From assembly GCF_001443045.1 (NCBI RefSeq), contig NZ_LKPJ01000045.1:1-41455 (forward strand): a stretch of 41,455 bases of DNA, written 5' to 3'. Source of the stretch: Burkholderia ambifaria (GTDB lineage Bacteria > Pseudomonadota > Gammaproteobacteria > Burkholderiales > Burkholderiaceae). Made by a program: the position numbers and the translations under genes. Each line of letters starts with the position of its first letter. Position 1 is the first letter of the stretch. This document shows, one piece after another, positions 1-7,532 of this stretch. The notes below the pieces were generated by a model that saw only the letters and a list, made by a program, of their open reading frames with translations, made no database searches and was not told the DNA's origin.

Positions 1-241
1 AAGTTTCTTCAACAGCCTGAAGAACGAACGGGTGCATGCTACGCGATACCGTACCCATCAGGAAGCGATGACGGACTTGTTCGAATACATCGAAGTGTTT
101 TATAACCGCAGTCGTCGTCATTCGTCGCTCGGCTTCATATCGCCGGATCAGTTCCTGCAAAACTGGATCAAAGCTCAGCAGACCAAGGATGCGGCTGCAT
201 AACCAAGGGCCTCTGGAAGGCGAAAAACCGAGGGAACCTCA
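1..241 (+). mobile_element. Right end of an IS3-family insertion sequence (continues beyond window)
   Basis: The segment carries the 3' end of an IS3-type orfB and, after its stop, a terminal sequence ending at 241. Read inward from 241 on the minus strand the end begins TGAGGTTCCC and continues to a TTTCGCCTTCCA block. The IS3-family left end at 38870 begins TGAGCTTCCC and has the same TTTCGCCTTCCA block, so the two ends belong to one family of element. The left part lies outside the window, so target duplications cannot be judged. Confidence 0.75.
2..202 (+). CDS. IS3-family transposase OrfB, C-terminal 66 residues (partial)
   Basis: This is the end of a DDE integrase-type transposase that would cut and join the IS ends. 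The frame is open from the window edge to a TAA at 200-202. It reads SFFNSLKNERVHATRYRT, the block around the catalytic Glu of the IS3 rve domain, although the Glu itself would lie just upstream of the window. It is followed by the usual YIEVFYNRSRRHSSLGF motif and an SPDQF tail. The C-terminus looks complete. The orfB remnant at 40554-41145 seems to be the same kind of protein but stops before this part, so the two fragments are complementary. Whether the full copy is intact cannot be seen. Confidence 0.85.
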   Translation, partial: SFFNSLKNERVHATRYRTHQEAMTDLFEYIEVFYNRSRRHSSLGFISPDQFLQNWIKAQQTKDAAA

Positions 242-712
242 CTCGCCTTTCGTGAGGACTCGCTGATTCGCTCGTTCCGCCTTGATGCCTTGTGCATTGG
301 CACGCGCATGACGCGCTGTCGCGTGATTGGTGAGGTCGGGTAAGGGACGACCCGGCTCCGCGCCGAACCAACGGTACTCGGTGATTTCGAGATCTTCCGT
401 GACGCCGAGCCAGACCACGCACCCGCTCGGCGCGTGTGCCAACTGTTGGTTGATGGTCACCTGCGCACGTGCGCCATCGACCAACGAAACCTTGAACTGG
501 ACATGCCGCATCACGCTGCCGCAGCACATGACGAGGTCATACCCGCTCGCGTCGAACTCCGCGCGCAGGATTTCGACGTTCAGGATACCGAGCTGCCAGA
601 GGCGCCGCATGGCCTCGCCCACGAAGACGTGCTCGACGATCCGCTCACGCAAAACTGAATGTGCGGCGTGCCTCGCCCTGGCCTTGGCAACAACGGTGAC
701 GTTAGTTCTCAC
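239..712 (-). CDS. Small PD-(D/E)XK nuclease-like hypothetical protein
   Basis: About 157 residues from a GTG at 712, chosen because a GGAG lies 7 bases upstream; the frame stays open to a GTG at 799. The centre reads E-ILRAEFDASGYDLV, then about ten residues, then HVQFKVS. That Glu, Asp and Q-x-K arrangement after a GYDLV strand resembles minimal restriction-endonuclease-fold proteins, so a DNA-related role is possible but not shown. The TGA stop (241-239) is formed by the terminal bases of the adjoining IS3 element, so the native C-terminus has probably been replaced. It is the last of three closely spaced minus-strand small ORFs. Fold assignment is inference from motif pattern only. Confidence 0.6.
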   Translation of the reverse strand: MRTNVTVVAKARARHAAHSVLRERIVEHVFVGEAMRRLWQLGILNVEILRAEFDASGYDLVMCCGSVMRHVQFKVSLVDGARAQVTINQQLAHAPSGCVVWLGVTEDLEITEYRWFGAEPGRPLPDLTNHATARHARANAQGIKAERANQRVLTKGE

Positions 713-738
713 CCTTGGCTCCGCTTGATCGTTGGTTG

Positions 739-837
739 TTAGGTCGGTGGTAGTTCCTGATACGCCGCGAGGCGCTCGATCGGCGTCGTGTGATACCACG
801 CGCCAAAGGCGGCTGAACGCGGGACCTCCAAATTCAC
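739..837 (-). CDS. Possible 32-residue ORF
   Basis: A very short frame starts at a GTG at 837 with GAGGG about seven bases upstream and ends with TAA at 739. Its product contains FGAWYHTTPIERLAAYQEL, which has natural-looking composition. It lies between the membrane-protein gene upstream and the nuclease-like gene at 712, in the same direction. A longer version of the frame opens at 963 but overlaps the upstream gene. I do not recognise it and it could be chance. Confidence 0.3.
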   Translation of the reverse strand: MNLEVPRSAAFGAWYHTTPIERLAAYQELPPT

Positions 838-886
838 ATCGCCCTCAGAGGGCAGACGCGCACATGGCAATAGCGCTGCTTTCGTG

Positions 887-1195
887 TCAAGACCAGCCCA
901 GCGCCGACCAAAGCGTGCTGCCAGTTCCGAACAACACCGCCGCGCCGGTCCAGGCCGCCGCAATTTTGTTCAGACGGCCCATTTCCCGATTGGCTGTTAT
1001 GAGCGCCGTCCAATTGGCCTCGGACCGCTCGGTTTGCCGAACATCTGCCCATAGCTGCTTCTGATCGAGTTCGAGCGGCTCGAACGCTAACTGATCGGTC
1101 GGATCATAGGGCGCATCGGCGGGTCGCTGCAAGCCCACCTGAGCCGACCAATACCAATAGCATGCGCTCGTCACACCGGACCCGAAACCGGCCAC
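887..1195 (-). CDS. Small membrane protein, start region interrupted by a stop codon
   Basis: The frame encodes about 102 residues from a GTG at 1195, with hydrophobic segments at the N-terminus (AGFGSGVTSACYWYW) and near the C-terminus (AAAWTGAAVLFGTGSTLW). The better-looking start is an ATG at 1228 with GAGGA six bases upstream, giving MTIS, then a TAA at 1216-1214, then GTIVLAVAGFG in the same frame. The hydrophobic N-terminal helix therefore begins before the GTG, which suggests a recent nonsense mutation with possible re-initiation. No family recognised. It runs in the same direction as the two small ORFs downstream. Confidence 0.45.
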   Translation of the reverse strand: MAGFGSGVTSACYWYWSAQVGLQRPADAPYDPTDQLAFEPLELDQKQLWADVRQTERSEANWTALITANREMGRLNKIAAAWTGAAVLFGTGSTLWSALGWS

Positions 1196-1494
1196 TGCCA
1201 GTACGATCGTTCCTTAGCTGATGGTCATAGATGTCCTCGCTTTCGGGGGCCTCGCTGACTGGGGTTCGGCGATGATCACACCAGGCGCCTAAGCAAACAA
1301 GCGTTCACGAACAACCGCCCCGCGGTAGTCCAGTTGCGAAAAAAGGCAATTGATTGGACGGGGGTCCGCGCAGCCGATGCTTTGCCTATCACTACGCGGC
1401 GGCGTCCGCTAAAACGGGGACTCAAGGCCTCGGGGAAATTCCGGGGCGCCGCTTTCAGGCACAATACCAAGCTCCTCAGTCTGTCTCACTCACC

Positions 1495-2961
1495 ATGCCC
1501 CGTTTGTTCAAACCGACAGCAGAACAGTCCGCGATCGTTGATGCAGCAAGTCGCGGCGGCGGCTTAAAGATCAAGGCCTATGCTGGCGCGGGGAAGACGT
1601 CAACGCTACGGTTGGTTGCCGATCATCTCGGAGGCAAGCGCGGCAGTTATCTCGCGTTCAACCGAGAAATCGCCGACCACGCGCGCACGGGATTTCCTTC
1701 GAATGTCCGATCGCGGACGATGCACTCACACGCCTATGCATCTGTCACGTCGGCCCTGCGAAATAGGATGAAGCTCCAGCTCGAGCCGCCGCACGAACTC
1801 GCGCTGCGCTATCGGCTTGGTCCGGTCAGAGTGCCCAACATCAACGGCAAGCCCGTCGAAATCACGCCGTACGAGATCGGCCAAATGATTGGCGACGGTC
1901 TCGGCATGTTCTGTCGCTCGGCAGCGCTGCGACCAGAGGCTGGCCACATTCCGGTCGACGAGAAGCTCGACAGCAAGACCGCCGACTCGCTGCGCGAGTG
2001 GCTGCTTCCTTATGTCGCTCGGCTTTGGGACGAGAGCACCCACCCACAAGGGCGAAGCGCCATTTCGCCGGATGTGCTGCTGAAAGTCTGGGCGCAAGCG
2101 GAACCGCGCATCGATGCAGACTTCATCCTATTTGACGAGGCGCAAGATAGTGATGGCGTCATGTTGTCCGTACTCGCACGTCAGCACCATGCGCAAATCA
2201 TCTACGTCGGCGATCCCTACCAGCAAATCTATGAATGGCGCGGCGCGATCAACGCGATGGCACAGATTGCCGCCCCCGAGTGCGTCCTAACTGAATCGTT
2301 CCGCTTCGGGCCCACGTTGGCAATGCTTGCCAGCCGAATTCTCGCTTTGCTGGGCGAAGCGACGCCCATCCGCGGCCAGGACACCATCGGCTCGATCATG
2401 GTTGAGGATCCGAGCATCTCACCGCCTGTCGACGCCATTTTGTGCCGGAAGAATGTGACGGCGATCTGGCAATTCGCCGCCGGGCTCGAAGCCGGTCATA
2501 GACCGGCGATCCGCATGAGTCCGGCGGAGATAGAGGCGTTCGCGGACGGAGCCGATCAATTGCTCGCGGGCAGGCGAGCGTTTCGCCCAGCTGCATTCTC
2601 GCTTTTCGAGACGTGGAAGGATGCCCAGTCGTTCGCCCGCAGCGCCGTAGGAAGCGATCTTCTGCCGATCGTGCAGATCGTCGATGAGTGTGGCACGGGG
2701 TACCTGCGTGCACTGGCGCGACGTGTCACGCCCGAGGCAGGCGCTGACTACGTGATCTCGACCATCCACCGCTCGAAAGGACTCGAGTGGAAACGCGTGA
2801 AGGTCGCAAACGACTTCCGCTTCAAGCTGATCGACGGGCGCCTGACGTTGGACGATGACGAAATGCGGTTGCTGTACGTGGCGGTAACGCGAGCAAGACA
2901 TCTTCTCGACGTCTCCGAGCTACGTGACGAGCTTCTGCGTCTGTTCACGCAACGCCGTTGA
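1495..2961 (+). CDS. Superfamily 1 DNA helicase, UvrD/FBH1-like
   Basis: A 488-residue ATP-dependent DNA helicase of the UvrD/REP class. The start at 1495 (MPRLFKPTAEQ) places the Q motif immediately before Walker A (AGAGKT, Lys34). Motif II is DEAQD (Asp214-Glu215), motif III is GDPYQQIYEWRG near 239, a motif V-like IHRSKGLEW follows, and motif VI is YVAVTRAR near 460, so the ATPase core looks complete. The compact size, without the large insertions of UvrD or RecB, resembles stand-alone FBH1-like helicases often found on mobile or accessory DNA. The upstream open frame to 1354 has low-complexity character and is not taken as coding. It converges with the secreted-protein gene at 3026-3421. 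No partner nuclease is fused; the nearest nuclease-like gene is 239-712 on the opposite strand. A role in repair or defence is inference. Confidence 0.88.
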   Translation: MPRLFKPTAEQSAIVDAASRGGGLKIKAYAGAGKTSTLRLVADHLGGKRGSYLAFNREIADHARTGFPSNVRSRTMHSHAYASVTSALRNRMKLQLEPPHELALRYRLGPVRVPNINGKPVEITPYEIGQMIGDGLGMFCRSAALRPEAGHIPVDEKLDSKTADSLREWLLPYVARLWDESTHPQGRSAISPDVLLKVWAQAEPRIDADFILFDEAQDSDGVMLSVLARQHHAQIIYVGDPYQQIYEWRGAINAMAQIAAPECVLTESFRFGPTLAMLASRILALLGEATPIRGQDTIGSIMVEDPSISPPVDAILCRKNVTAIWQFAAGLEAGHRPAIRMSPAEIEAFADGADQLLAGRRAFRPAAFSLFETWKDAQSFARSAVGSDLLPIVQIVDECGTGYLRALARRVTPEAGADYVISTIHRSKGLEWKRVKVANDFRFKLIDGRLTLDDDEMRLLYVAVTRARHLLDVSELRDELLRLFTQRR

Positions 2962-3025
2962 GCCGGCAACGCGCGAAGCTTTTGATCGGAGAATCAGCTA
3001 CCAGCGAATCGAGCACAGACGCGAT

Positions 3026-3421
3026 CTATTGGCAATCTGCGGAGATTTCATCCCTCACGACTTGCCACGTTCCAAAGTCGTTGCCACGCAGGCTCCAAGT
3101 CCCGCGCCCGTACACCCGTCCCTCAGTGCCGATCAAGAATCCACCGTCAAACTTCGCGAGAGTCGCTGCCGAACCGCTCGAAAACCTGCCACCCGGCGTG
3201 ACGACCCCGGCAATAGGGATGTTCCTGCCGTCCGCCGAAACGCCGTTGCCGTGCAACGTTCCGTCTGTTGCGGCAACCGTTGCCTCGAGGGTGCCGCCGT
3301 CAGTACCCCCAACATAAACACCTCGATAGTGACCCGCCACTGTGCAGAAGTTGGATGCAGCGTACACAGGCAAGCAGAGAACCAACCCCGCAAGCGCGCT
3401 CAGTTTCTTCATCATTTTCAT
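3026..3421 (-). CDS. Small secreted hypothetical protein
   Basis: About 131 residues, starting at an ATG at 3421 (MKMMKKLSALAGLVL), which gives a standard signal peptide with likely cleavage after VYAA near residue 23. The in-frame ATG at 3460 would put a charged extension before it and is less likely. The mature part is short and beta-rich by composition, with many Gly, Thr and Val residues and several GTEGRVYGRG-type turns. Two Cys, near each end of the mature chain, could form a disulfide. I do not recognise a family. It reads toward the helicase gene, and about 270 bases separate its start from the end of 3689-5038. Confidence 0.6.
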   Translation of the reverse strand: MKMMKKLSALAGLVLCLPVYAASNFCTVAGHYRGVYVGGTDGGTLEATVAATDGTLHGNGVSADGRNIPIAGVVTPGGRFSSGSAATLAKFDGGFLIGTEGRVYGRGTWSLRGNDFGTWQVVRDEISADCQ

Positions 3422-3688
3422 TCGCTTTGTTTCCGCCGGTTCGCAATCACGTGACTGCACCTATCCTATCGGCCGATTTACCCTGCAATTTAGGGCAATC
3501 TTCATGAATTCCCGCCGAGCCAGCTGAAAGACGGGAAGAACGAGCGATGGGACACTCGAGTGCTACTTGCGAGGATTCAGGTGTCTAACGAGGTTTGTCT
3601 GGGCGGCGCTTGTGCAAGCACGCTTCCCGTTCACTCGATTCTTCGACCTCGACCATCCGTCGCGCAATGAAAAGCCGCGGCAGGACAG

Positions 3689-5038
3689 TCACACGTCGAG
3701 TTCCGGGCCCGCCGCCCTTGGATGGGCGTCATTGTGCTGAAGTCGGGCTAGATTCATCTTCTCGAGAAGCTTGAAGTTGTGTTCCTTATCGTCCGCAAGC
3801 AGCATTGCGAGCTCGTCGTAAAGGCGAGGGTCCATCTCGAAGTGCTCGCGCGACACCAGCGCGGCAAGCGTGCCGAGCAGATTGCTATAGCCGAAAACTT
3901 GGTCACCGGCGAGATGACGTTGGGCGGCCGCCACGGCGTCGACAGTGCGCCCACAGCGATGCAGCGCGAGAAAGACGAAGTACGCAATGTCGGCATACGG
4001 CGACCGCCTGTTCAGATGGCTGAGTAGGTAATCTTCGACCGTCGCCTTTCCGTTCGCGTCCGCGGCAGCATGAAGCCGCAGCAGCCGCGCAAGATTCTCG
4101 GAACTGACAGCCGGCGGCCGCTGGTCCGCGCGCCAAAGCAAGACCGGCACGTCCCCGACGCGGACCACTCCGCCGTCGGGTTCGTGCTGCAAGGTTACGT
4201 TCAGGCTTCCCAATCCGCCGCGAATTCGACCGTTGGCGGCGTACTGTCGTTGTTCCTCCAACAAGACCGCGTCAACGTCGGCGAAGCGGCCCGCGTGCTC
4301 CCAGACCGTCGGCAAGGGAGCTTCGTCTTCGCGTTGTTCCTGCTTCCTGCTTTTCCACGCCTGCGCGATCCCTTCTCGCAAGCCGATCACAGGGTCCATC
4401 GTGCGCAGCCGAATGCCGGAAAGTCGGTAAGTCGCGCCGTTCTGGTCGGTGACTGAAACGCTGATCCGGAGCGGCCGTCCCTGACGTTTCAGCCGCCCGC
4501 GCAACGAGACATTGATCACGGCCTCGGATACCTGACCGGGTGGAACCGCGTGATTCCTGCTGTACATCCGTCGTGCGTCCGGCAATGCAACGTCGGCCAT
4601 TAGGAGCGAGCCGCGGCGCCATGGCCGCGTCAACCGCACATCGAGCAACCGGACGGGGGCGTCGCTCCGGTTCGACACGTGAACACGCAACTGCAGTTGA
4701 GACACGGAGGAGCCGTCAAGTTGACGAGCAAGATGCCACCACGACTGCTGTATCAGCGGCTGGAGGAAAAGCACGCGCGCATGGCGTCGCCGCTGATGCG
4801 CCGTCCATGCGTCCGCGAGCAGCCGCGCAGCGGCAAGCACACCAGACACCACCATGGTCGCGTAGATCCATCCGCCCCAGTTGTCCCGAAAGGTACGGAG
4901 CGCAGGGTCGGTAAGCGCCCCGACCGATGGAAGGGTGAGGACTGCGACCGCGGCCACCGCGATCCCCGCAAAGAGCCAGAACGGCACGGACCGCAGCACG
5001 TCAACGATTTTCGCGACACCTTCGACGTTTTCAGTCAT
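3689..5038 (-). CDS. Hypothetical inner-membrane protein with two N-terminal TM helices
   Basis: A 449-residue protein from an ATG at 5038, chosen because AGAGAG precedes it and because the longer frame to 5281 would read through the terminator at 5118-5142. Two hydrophobic helices occur near residues 18-38 (VPFWLFAGIAVAAVAVLTL) and 60-78, followed by an RRRHAR cytosolic anchor and a long soluble region. The middle resembles a beta-sandwich; the end is helical. The N-terminal topology recalls SieB-type superinfection-exclusion proteins, but only by general pattern and without a diagnostic motif. It is preceded by a terminator, so it is probably transcribed from its own promoter at about 5040-5115. 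Confidence 0.6.
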   Translation of the reverse strand: MTENVEGVAKIVDVLRSVPFWLFAGIAVAAVAVLTLPSVGALTDPALRTFRDNWGGWIYATMVVSGVLAAARLLADAWTAHQRRRHARVLFLQPLIQQSWWHLARQLDGSSVSQLQLRVHVSNRSDAPVRLLDVRLTRPWRRGSLLMADVALPDARRMYSRNHAVPPGQVSEAVINVSLRGRLKRQGRPLRISVSVTDQNGATYRLSGIRLRTMDPVIGLREGIAQAWKSRKQEQREDEAPLPTVWEHAGRFADVDAVLLEEQRQYAANGRIRGGLGSLNVTLQHEPDGGVVRVGDVPVLLWRADQRPPAVSSENLARLLRLHAAADANGKATVEDYLLSHLNRRSPYADIAYFVFLALHRCGRTVDAVAAAQRHLAGDQVFGYSNLLGTLAALVSREHFEMDPRLYDELAMLLADDKEHNFKLLEKMNLARLQHNDAHPRAAGPELDV

Positions 5039-5117
5039 GGGCTCTCTCTTGTGGTCTGCCAGAGGTCTTGGAAGCGAGAAGCTGTCCGGATAAGGGCCGT
5101 CGCCCGTGCGTCCGCCA

Positions 5118-5142
5118 ACAAAAACGCCACCCGAAGGTGGCG
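5118..5142 (-). terminator. Rho-independent terminator
   Basis: On the minus strand a perfect 7-bp stem (CGCCACC/GGTGGCG) closes a TTCG tetraloop and is followed by TTTTT. It lies about 20 bases after the stop of the 63-aa gene at 5163 and ahead of the start at 5038, so it separates the upstream transcript from the membrane-protein gene. Confidence 0.85.
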
Positions 5143-5162
5143 GTTGCTGTTTCCCGAGATGC

Positions 5163-5354
5163 TTAATCTTGCCCGGCTTCGGCAGGGCGCGGGGCGCGTA
5201 CGCGTAGCTTCGCGCGGTAGCGTGGGCGCGGTGCGCGCGGCGGCAGCGATCCATTTGCCACGGCCGCTTCCGTATGCTCAAGTACCACGGCGAGGCCGAG
5301 CTTCTGCATCGCGACCACTTTCGGGCGCAGCTTGCTCGATGCGTTCAAAGCCAT
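5163..5354 (-). CDS. Small basic hypothetical protein (63 aa)
   Basis: The ATG at 5354 has a strong Shine-Dalgarno sequence (GGGAGG, six bases upstream), and a terminator follows the stop by about 20 bases; both favour a real gene despite its length. The product begins MALNASSKLRPKVVAMQKLG and ends in a Pro/Arg-rich tail, so it is strongly basic and might bind nucleic acid or a partner protein. It overlaps the last 77 bases of the 5278-5886 frame in another phase, which is a large overlap. Either the upstream protein really ends in this unusual tail or its original end has been altered. No family recognised. Confidence 0.5.
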   Translation of the reverse strand: MALNASSKLRPKVVAMQKLGLAVVLEHTEAAVANGSLPPRAPRPRYRAKLRVRAPRPAEAGQD

Positions 5355-5886
5355 AAAATCCTCCCTCGTCGCTGGCGGGGCGCGTCACGCACTGAAAAGC
5401 GACCCCATACTCGCCGCGCCCGAACCGACGCGACATCCTATTATAGAGCGAGTCGAGTTTACCGGTCTGAGGCGCATAGAAATACTGGCCGACGGCCGGG
5501 AACGCGAGGGCGTGCCCCTCGACCGCGATCGCCAAGGCCTCCATGAACTGCCAGATCATCCCGGGGTTAGGCAGCGGCCAGGCGCGCGGGTCGAACATGC
5601 TGTCCGGATCGGCGTCGCTGCGCACGAACTTCACGAGGCGCGAACCGGCCGCCGGAACGAAGCCGTTATTCCACGCGGCCGCCGTCTGGCGGACAAAGTC
5701 GGGATCGTCCCCCGCATAGGTCATGACGTCGGCGAAAAACACCAGAAAGCGCGTGCCGGCGAAATCAATCCCCACCGCTTCGATCGACGGATCGATCGAC
5801 AGCGGCTCGGTCACTTCGATTTCGTCCGCGGCCACCGTCGCAGGAAAAAGGTGCGCCAACAGCTCGGGCGTGAGGTAGTTGATCAT
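5278..5886 (-). CDS. Hypothetical protein (202 aa)
   Basis: The frame runs from ATG 5886 (MINYLTPELLAHLF) to a TGA at 5278. It is acidic and aromatic, with segments such as GIDFAGTRFLVFFADVMTY and WPLPNPGMIWQFMEALA, and no signal peptide or TM helix. The Shine-Dalgarno sequence is weak, consistent with translation after the upstream gene that ends at 5981. The last 25 or so residues are Arg/Glu-rich, overlap the 63-aa gene, and look unlike the rest. I do not recognise the family. With the 334-aa gene upstream it forms a co-directional set that ends at the terminator at 5118. Confidence 0.6.
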   Translation of the reverse strand: MINYLTPELLAHLFPATVAADEIEVTEPLSIDPSIEAVGIDFAGTRFLVFFADVMTYAGDDPDFVRQTAAAWNNGFVPAAGSRLVKFVRSDADPDSMFDPRAWPLPNPGMIWQFMEALAIAVEGHALAFPAVGQYFYAPQTGKLDSLYNRMSRRFGRGEYGVAFQCVTRPASDEGGFYGFERIEQAAPESGRDAEARPRRGT

Positions 5887-5919
5887 TTTTGGGTGTCCCG
5901 TCTGACGTCCTGCAGCGTA

Positions 5920-5974
5920 CCCTGCGCGCCCCGCAGCGGCCGAAACCGTATAGGGGCACAGGCTGCGCGCAGGG
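5920..5974. repeat. Intergenic inverted repeat
   Basis: Perfect 9-bp arms CCCTGCGCG (5920-5928) and CGCGCAGGG (5966-5974) flank a 37-base loop in the gap between the genes at 5981 and 5886. There is no T tract, so this is not a standard terminator. It could be an mRNA processing or attenuation structure. Confidence 0.35.
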
Positions 5975-5980
5975 CGATTA

Positions 5981-6985
5981 TTATTGGCGGCCGAGCGCGA
6001 TGTTGACGTTCCGGATCAGCATCGCGCGCAGATCGCCAACCGGCACCGCGTTTTCGGCCTCGCTGACCCCATTCGAATACAAATCGCCCGACCAAAGGCC
6101 ATCAACGAACTTGCCTTTGAATACGCCTTTTGCCGGATTCAGGTCGAACAGGAAGCCGCGATCCGCGTGGAAGAGACGCTGCGGGTGCAGCGGCAGGTCG
6201 AACACGAAGGTCGAACCACCAAGCGCCGCGCGAGCCGCTTCCCCGAGCGAGAGGTGCACGCGCCACGCGCGTTCGTTGTAGCCGTCCGGCCGGAAGATCC
6301 AGCAGCGCACCCAGGGATCGATGGCCGGCGTGATCGCACGCGCGAGCGCGGCCTTCACCGACCCGATGGCGCGCTTATCGTCAGCGCCTTCGTGAGGCAG
6401 AGCGACGTACATCGCGCCGTTCCAGACGCCGTCGATCAGTTTCGCGGTGAGCAGCTCCGGGCCGTTGCGGATGACCGAGATCTTGTAGTCGCCGCCGGAC
6501 TTGAATTCGTGATTCGACGCCAGACGAATGCCGCGGCCGCCTGCAGGCCCGCCGAAGCCATCGGGCAGCGCGAACACGGGCGTTTCTGCGAGCGCGTCCG
6601 GCGACAAACCATCGACGCGAACGCGAACGTGGTACGCGACGTCGTCGTAGCGATCGCGCCGTTGCCGCGCTTCCGAATACCGCTCGACGTCGATGCCCAC
6701 GGTGATGCCATCGATGGCAAGCGTCGCCACCTCGGCCATGAAACGGTCCCCCGACAGCGCGGCGAGGCGCTCCGTGAAACGGGGCCGGCTGAAATCGTGC
6801 GGTTCGAACGTCGCGCCGGCATCGATTGCCGCAACCAACGAGGCGTCCTTCAGTACACCGAAGGCGAACGCGGATGCTTCCTGCAGGTGGAACAGCTTCG
6901 CCGGCAACACGGGCGCGATCGCCTCGTGAATACCGCGTGGGATCGTCAAGCGTTCTGCGCGTGAGCGCACGCTGAGCGTGATCAT
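5981..6985 (-). CDS. Hypothetical protein with an internal duplication (334 aa)
   Basis: Starts at ATG 6985 with GGAAGG upstream and ends with TAA at 5981. The C-terminal half carries two related blocks: AKLIDGVWNGAMY, followed about 18 residues on by VKAALARAI, and GKFVDGLWSGDLY, followed by LRAMLIRNV. Each matches the pattern K-x-(I/V)-DG-x-W-x-G-x-(L/M)-Y. Between them is a beta-rich stretch (WVRCWIFRPDGYNERAWRVHL). The repeat suggests a binding or structural protein rather than an enzyme; no catalytic motif or signal peptide is visible. It heads the minus-strand set 6985-5163. The family is unknown to me. Confidence 0.65.
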   Translation of the reverse strand: MITLSVRSRAERLTIPRGIHEAIAPVLPAKLFHLQEASAFAFGVLKDASLVAAIDAGATFEPHDFSRPRFTERLAALSGDRFMAEVATLAIDGITVGIDVERYSEARQRRDRYDDVAYHVRVRVDGLSPDALAETPVFALPDGFGGPAGGRGIRLASNHEFKSGGDYKISVIRNGPELLTAKLIDGVWNGAMYVALPHEGADDKRAIGSVKAALARAITPAIDPWVRCWIFRPDGYNERAWRVHLSLGEAARAALGGSTFVFDLPLHPQRLFHADRGFLFDLNPAKGVFKGKFVDGLWSGDLYSNGVSEAENAVPVGDLRAMLIRNVNIALGRQ

Positions 6986-7532
6986 GATATGACCCTTCCT
7001 TTTTTGAGGCTCTGCATCTACTACACGCTGTCGATTACACGCGCAGAACCATCTCGAGAAGGTTCACAAACGTGGACCACCAAATTCGCGACGACGTCGC
7101 GACCCGAGCGAGCGACAGCAACTCCGGTCGGGGACCGTGGACGAAAAGTCCGCAGTCACTGTACGTGATCCGTCGTACGGTTGCAAGCGTCTCACCGAGG
7201 CGGCATCCGGGTTCTTCGAACGCGCCGGTCAAAGATCGGATTGCGGCGCGCGGTCGGGCCTCCGATGTCATGTCGTCGATCGAAGCATCGGCCGGACACC
7301 GTGCCCGCCCTCTCGTAAATTGATCAGCCGCCATTGAGCTCCGCTTCAGCAGCCAGTGGCACCCGGCGGCTCGATCGGTGCTTTTTTGCTTTTTAGAGTC
7401 TGGCCCCAATATAAATTAACCCTGATAACTCGTATTTCCAGGGTTACGCTTAATTGGTCAAAATAGGGGTATAGCACTTTGCGCCTTGTCGGCTCAGGGC
7501 TTCGCCCAATCCACCCGTCCATCGAGGTGTTT
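6986..7532. other. Intergenic region without a convincing gene
   Basis: Frames here are short, Arg/Ser/Pro-rich and lack ribosome binding sites, so none is annotated. The region separates a minus-strand gene from the plus-strand DUF6602-like gene and should contain both promoters. A possible terminator lies at 7359-7387. The stretch 7395-7470 is distinctly AT-richer than its surroundings, consistent with a promoter for the gene at 7533. Confidence 0.5.
7359..7387 (+). terminator. Possible Rho-independent terminator
   Basis: A short stem GCACC/GGTGC (7359-7363 and 7377-7381) is followed directly by TTTTTT. The stem is only five pairs with a wide loop and no gene precedes it on this strand, so it may end an unannotated small RNA or be chance. 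Confidence 0.3.

Noticed and set aside
5984..6964. 326-residue plus-strand open frame
   Set aside because: Antisense to the 334-aa gene that has a good ribosome binding site; composition is Arg/Val/Ala-biased as expected of a shadow frame.
7035..7409. 124-residue minus-strand frame in the 6986-7532 gap
   Set aside because: No ribosome binding site, no hydrophobic or motif structure, Arg/Ser-rich composition; treated as non-coding.
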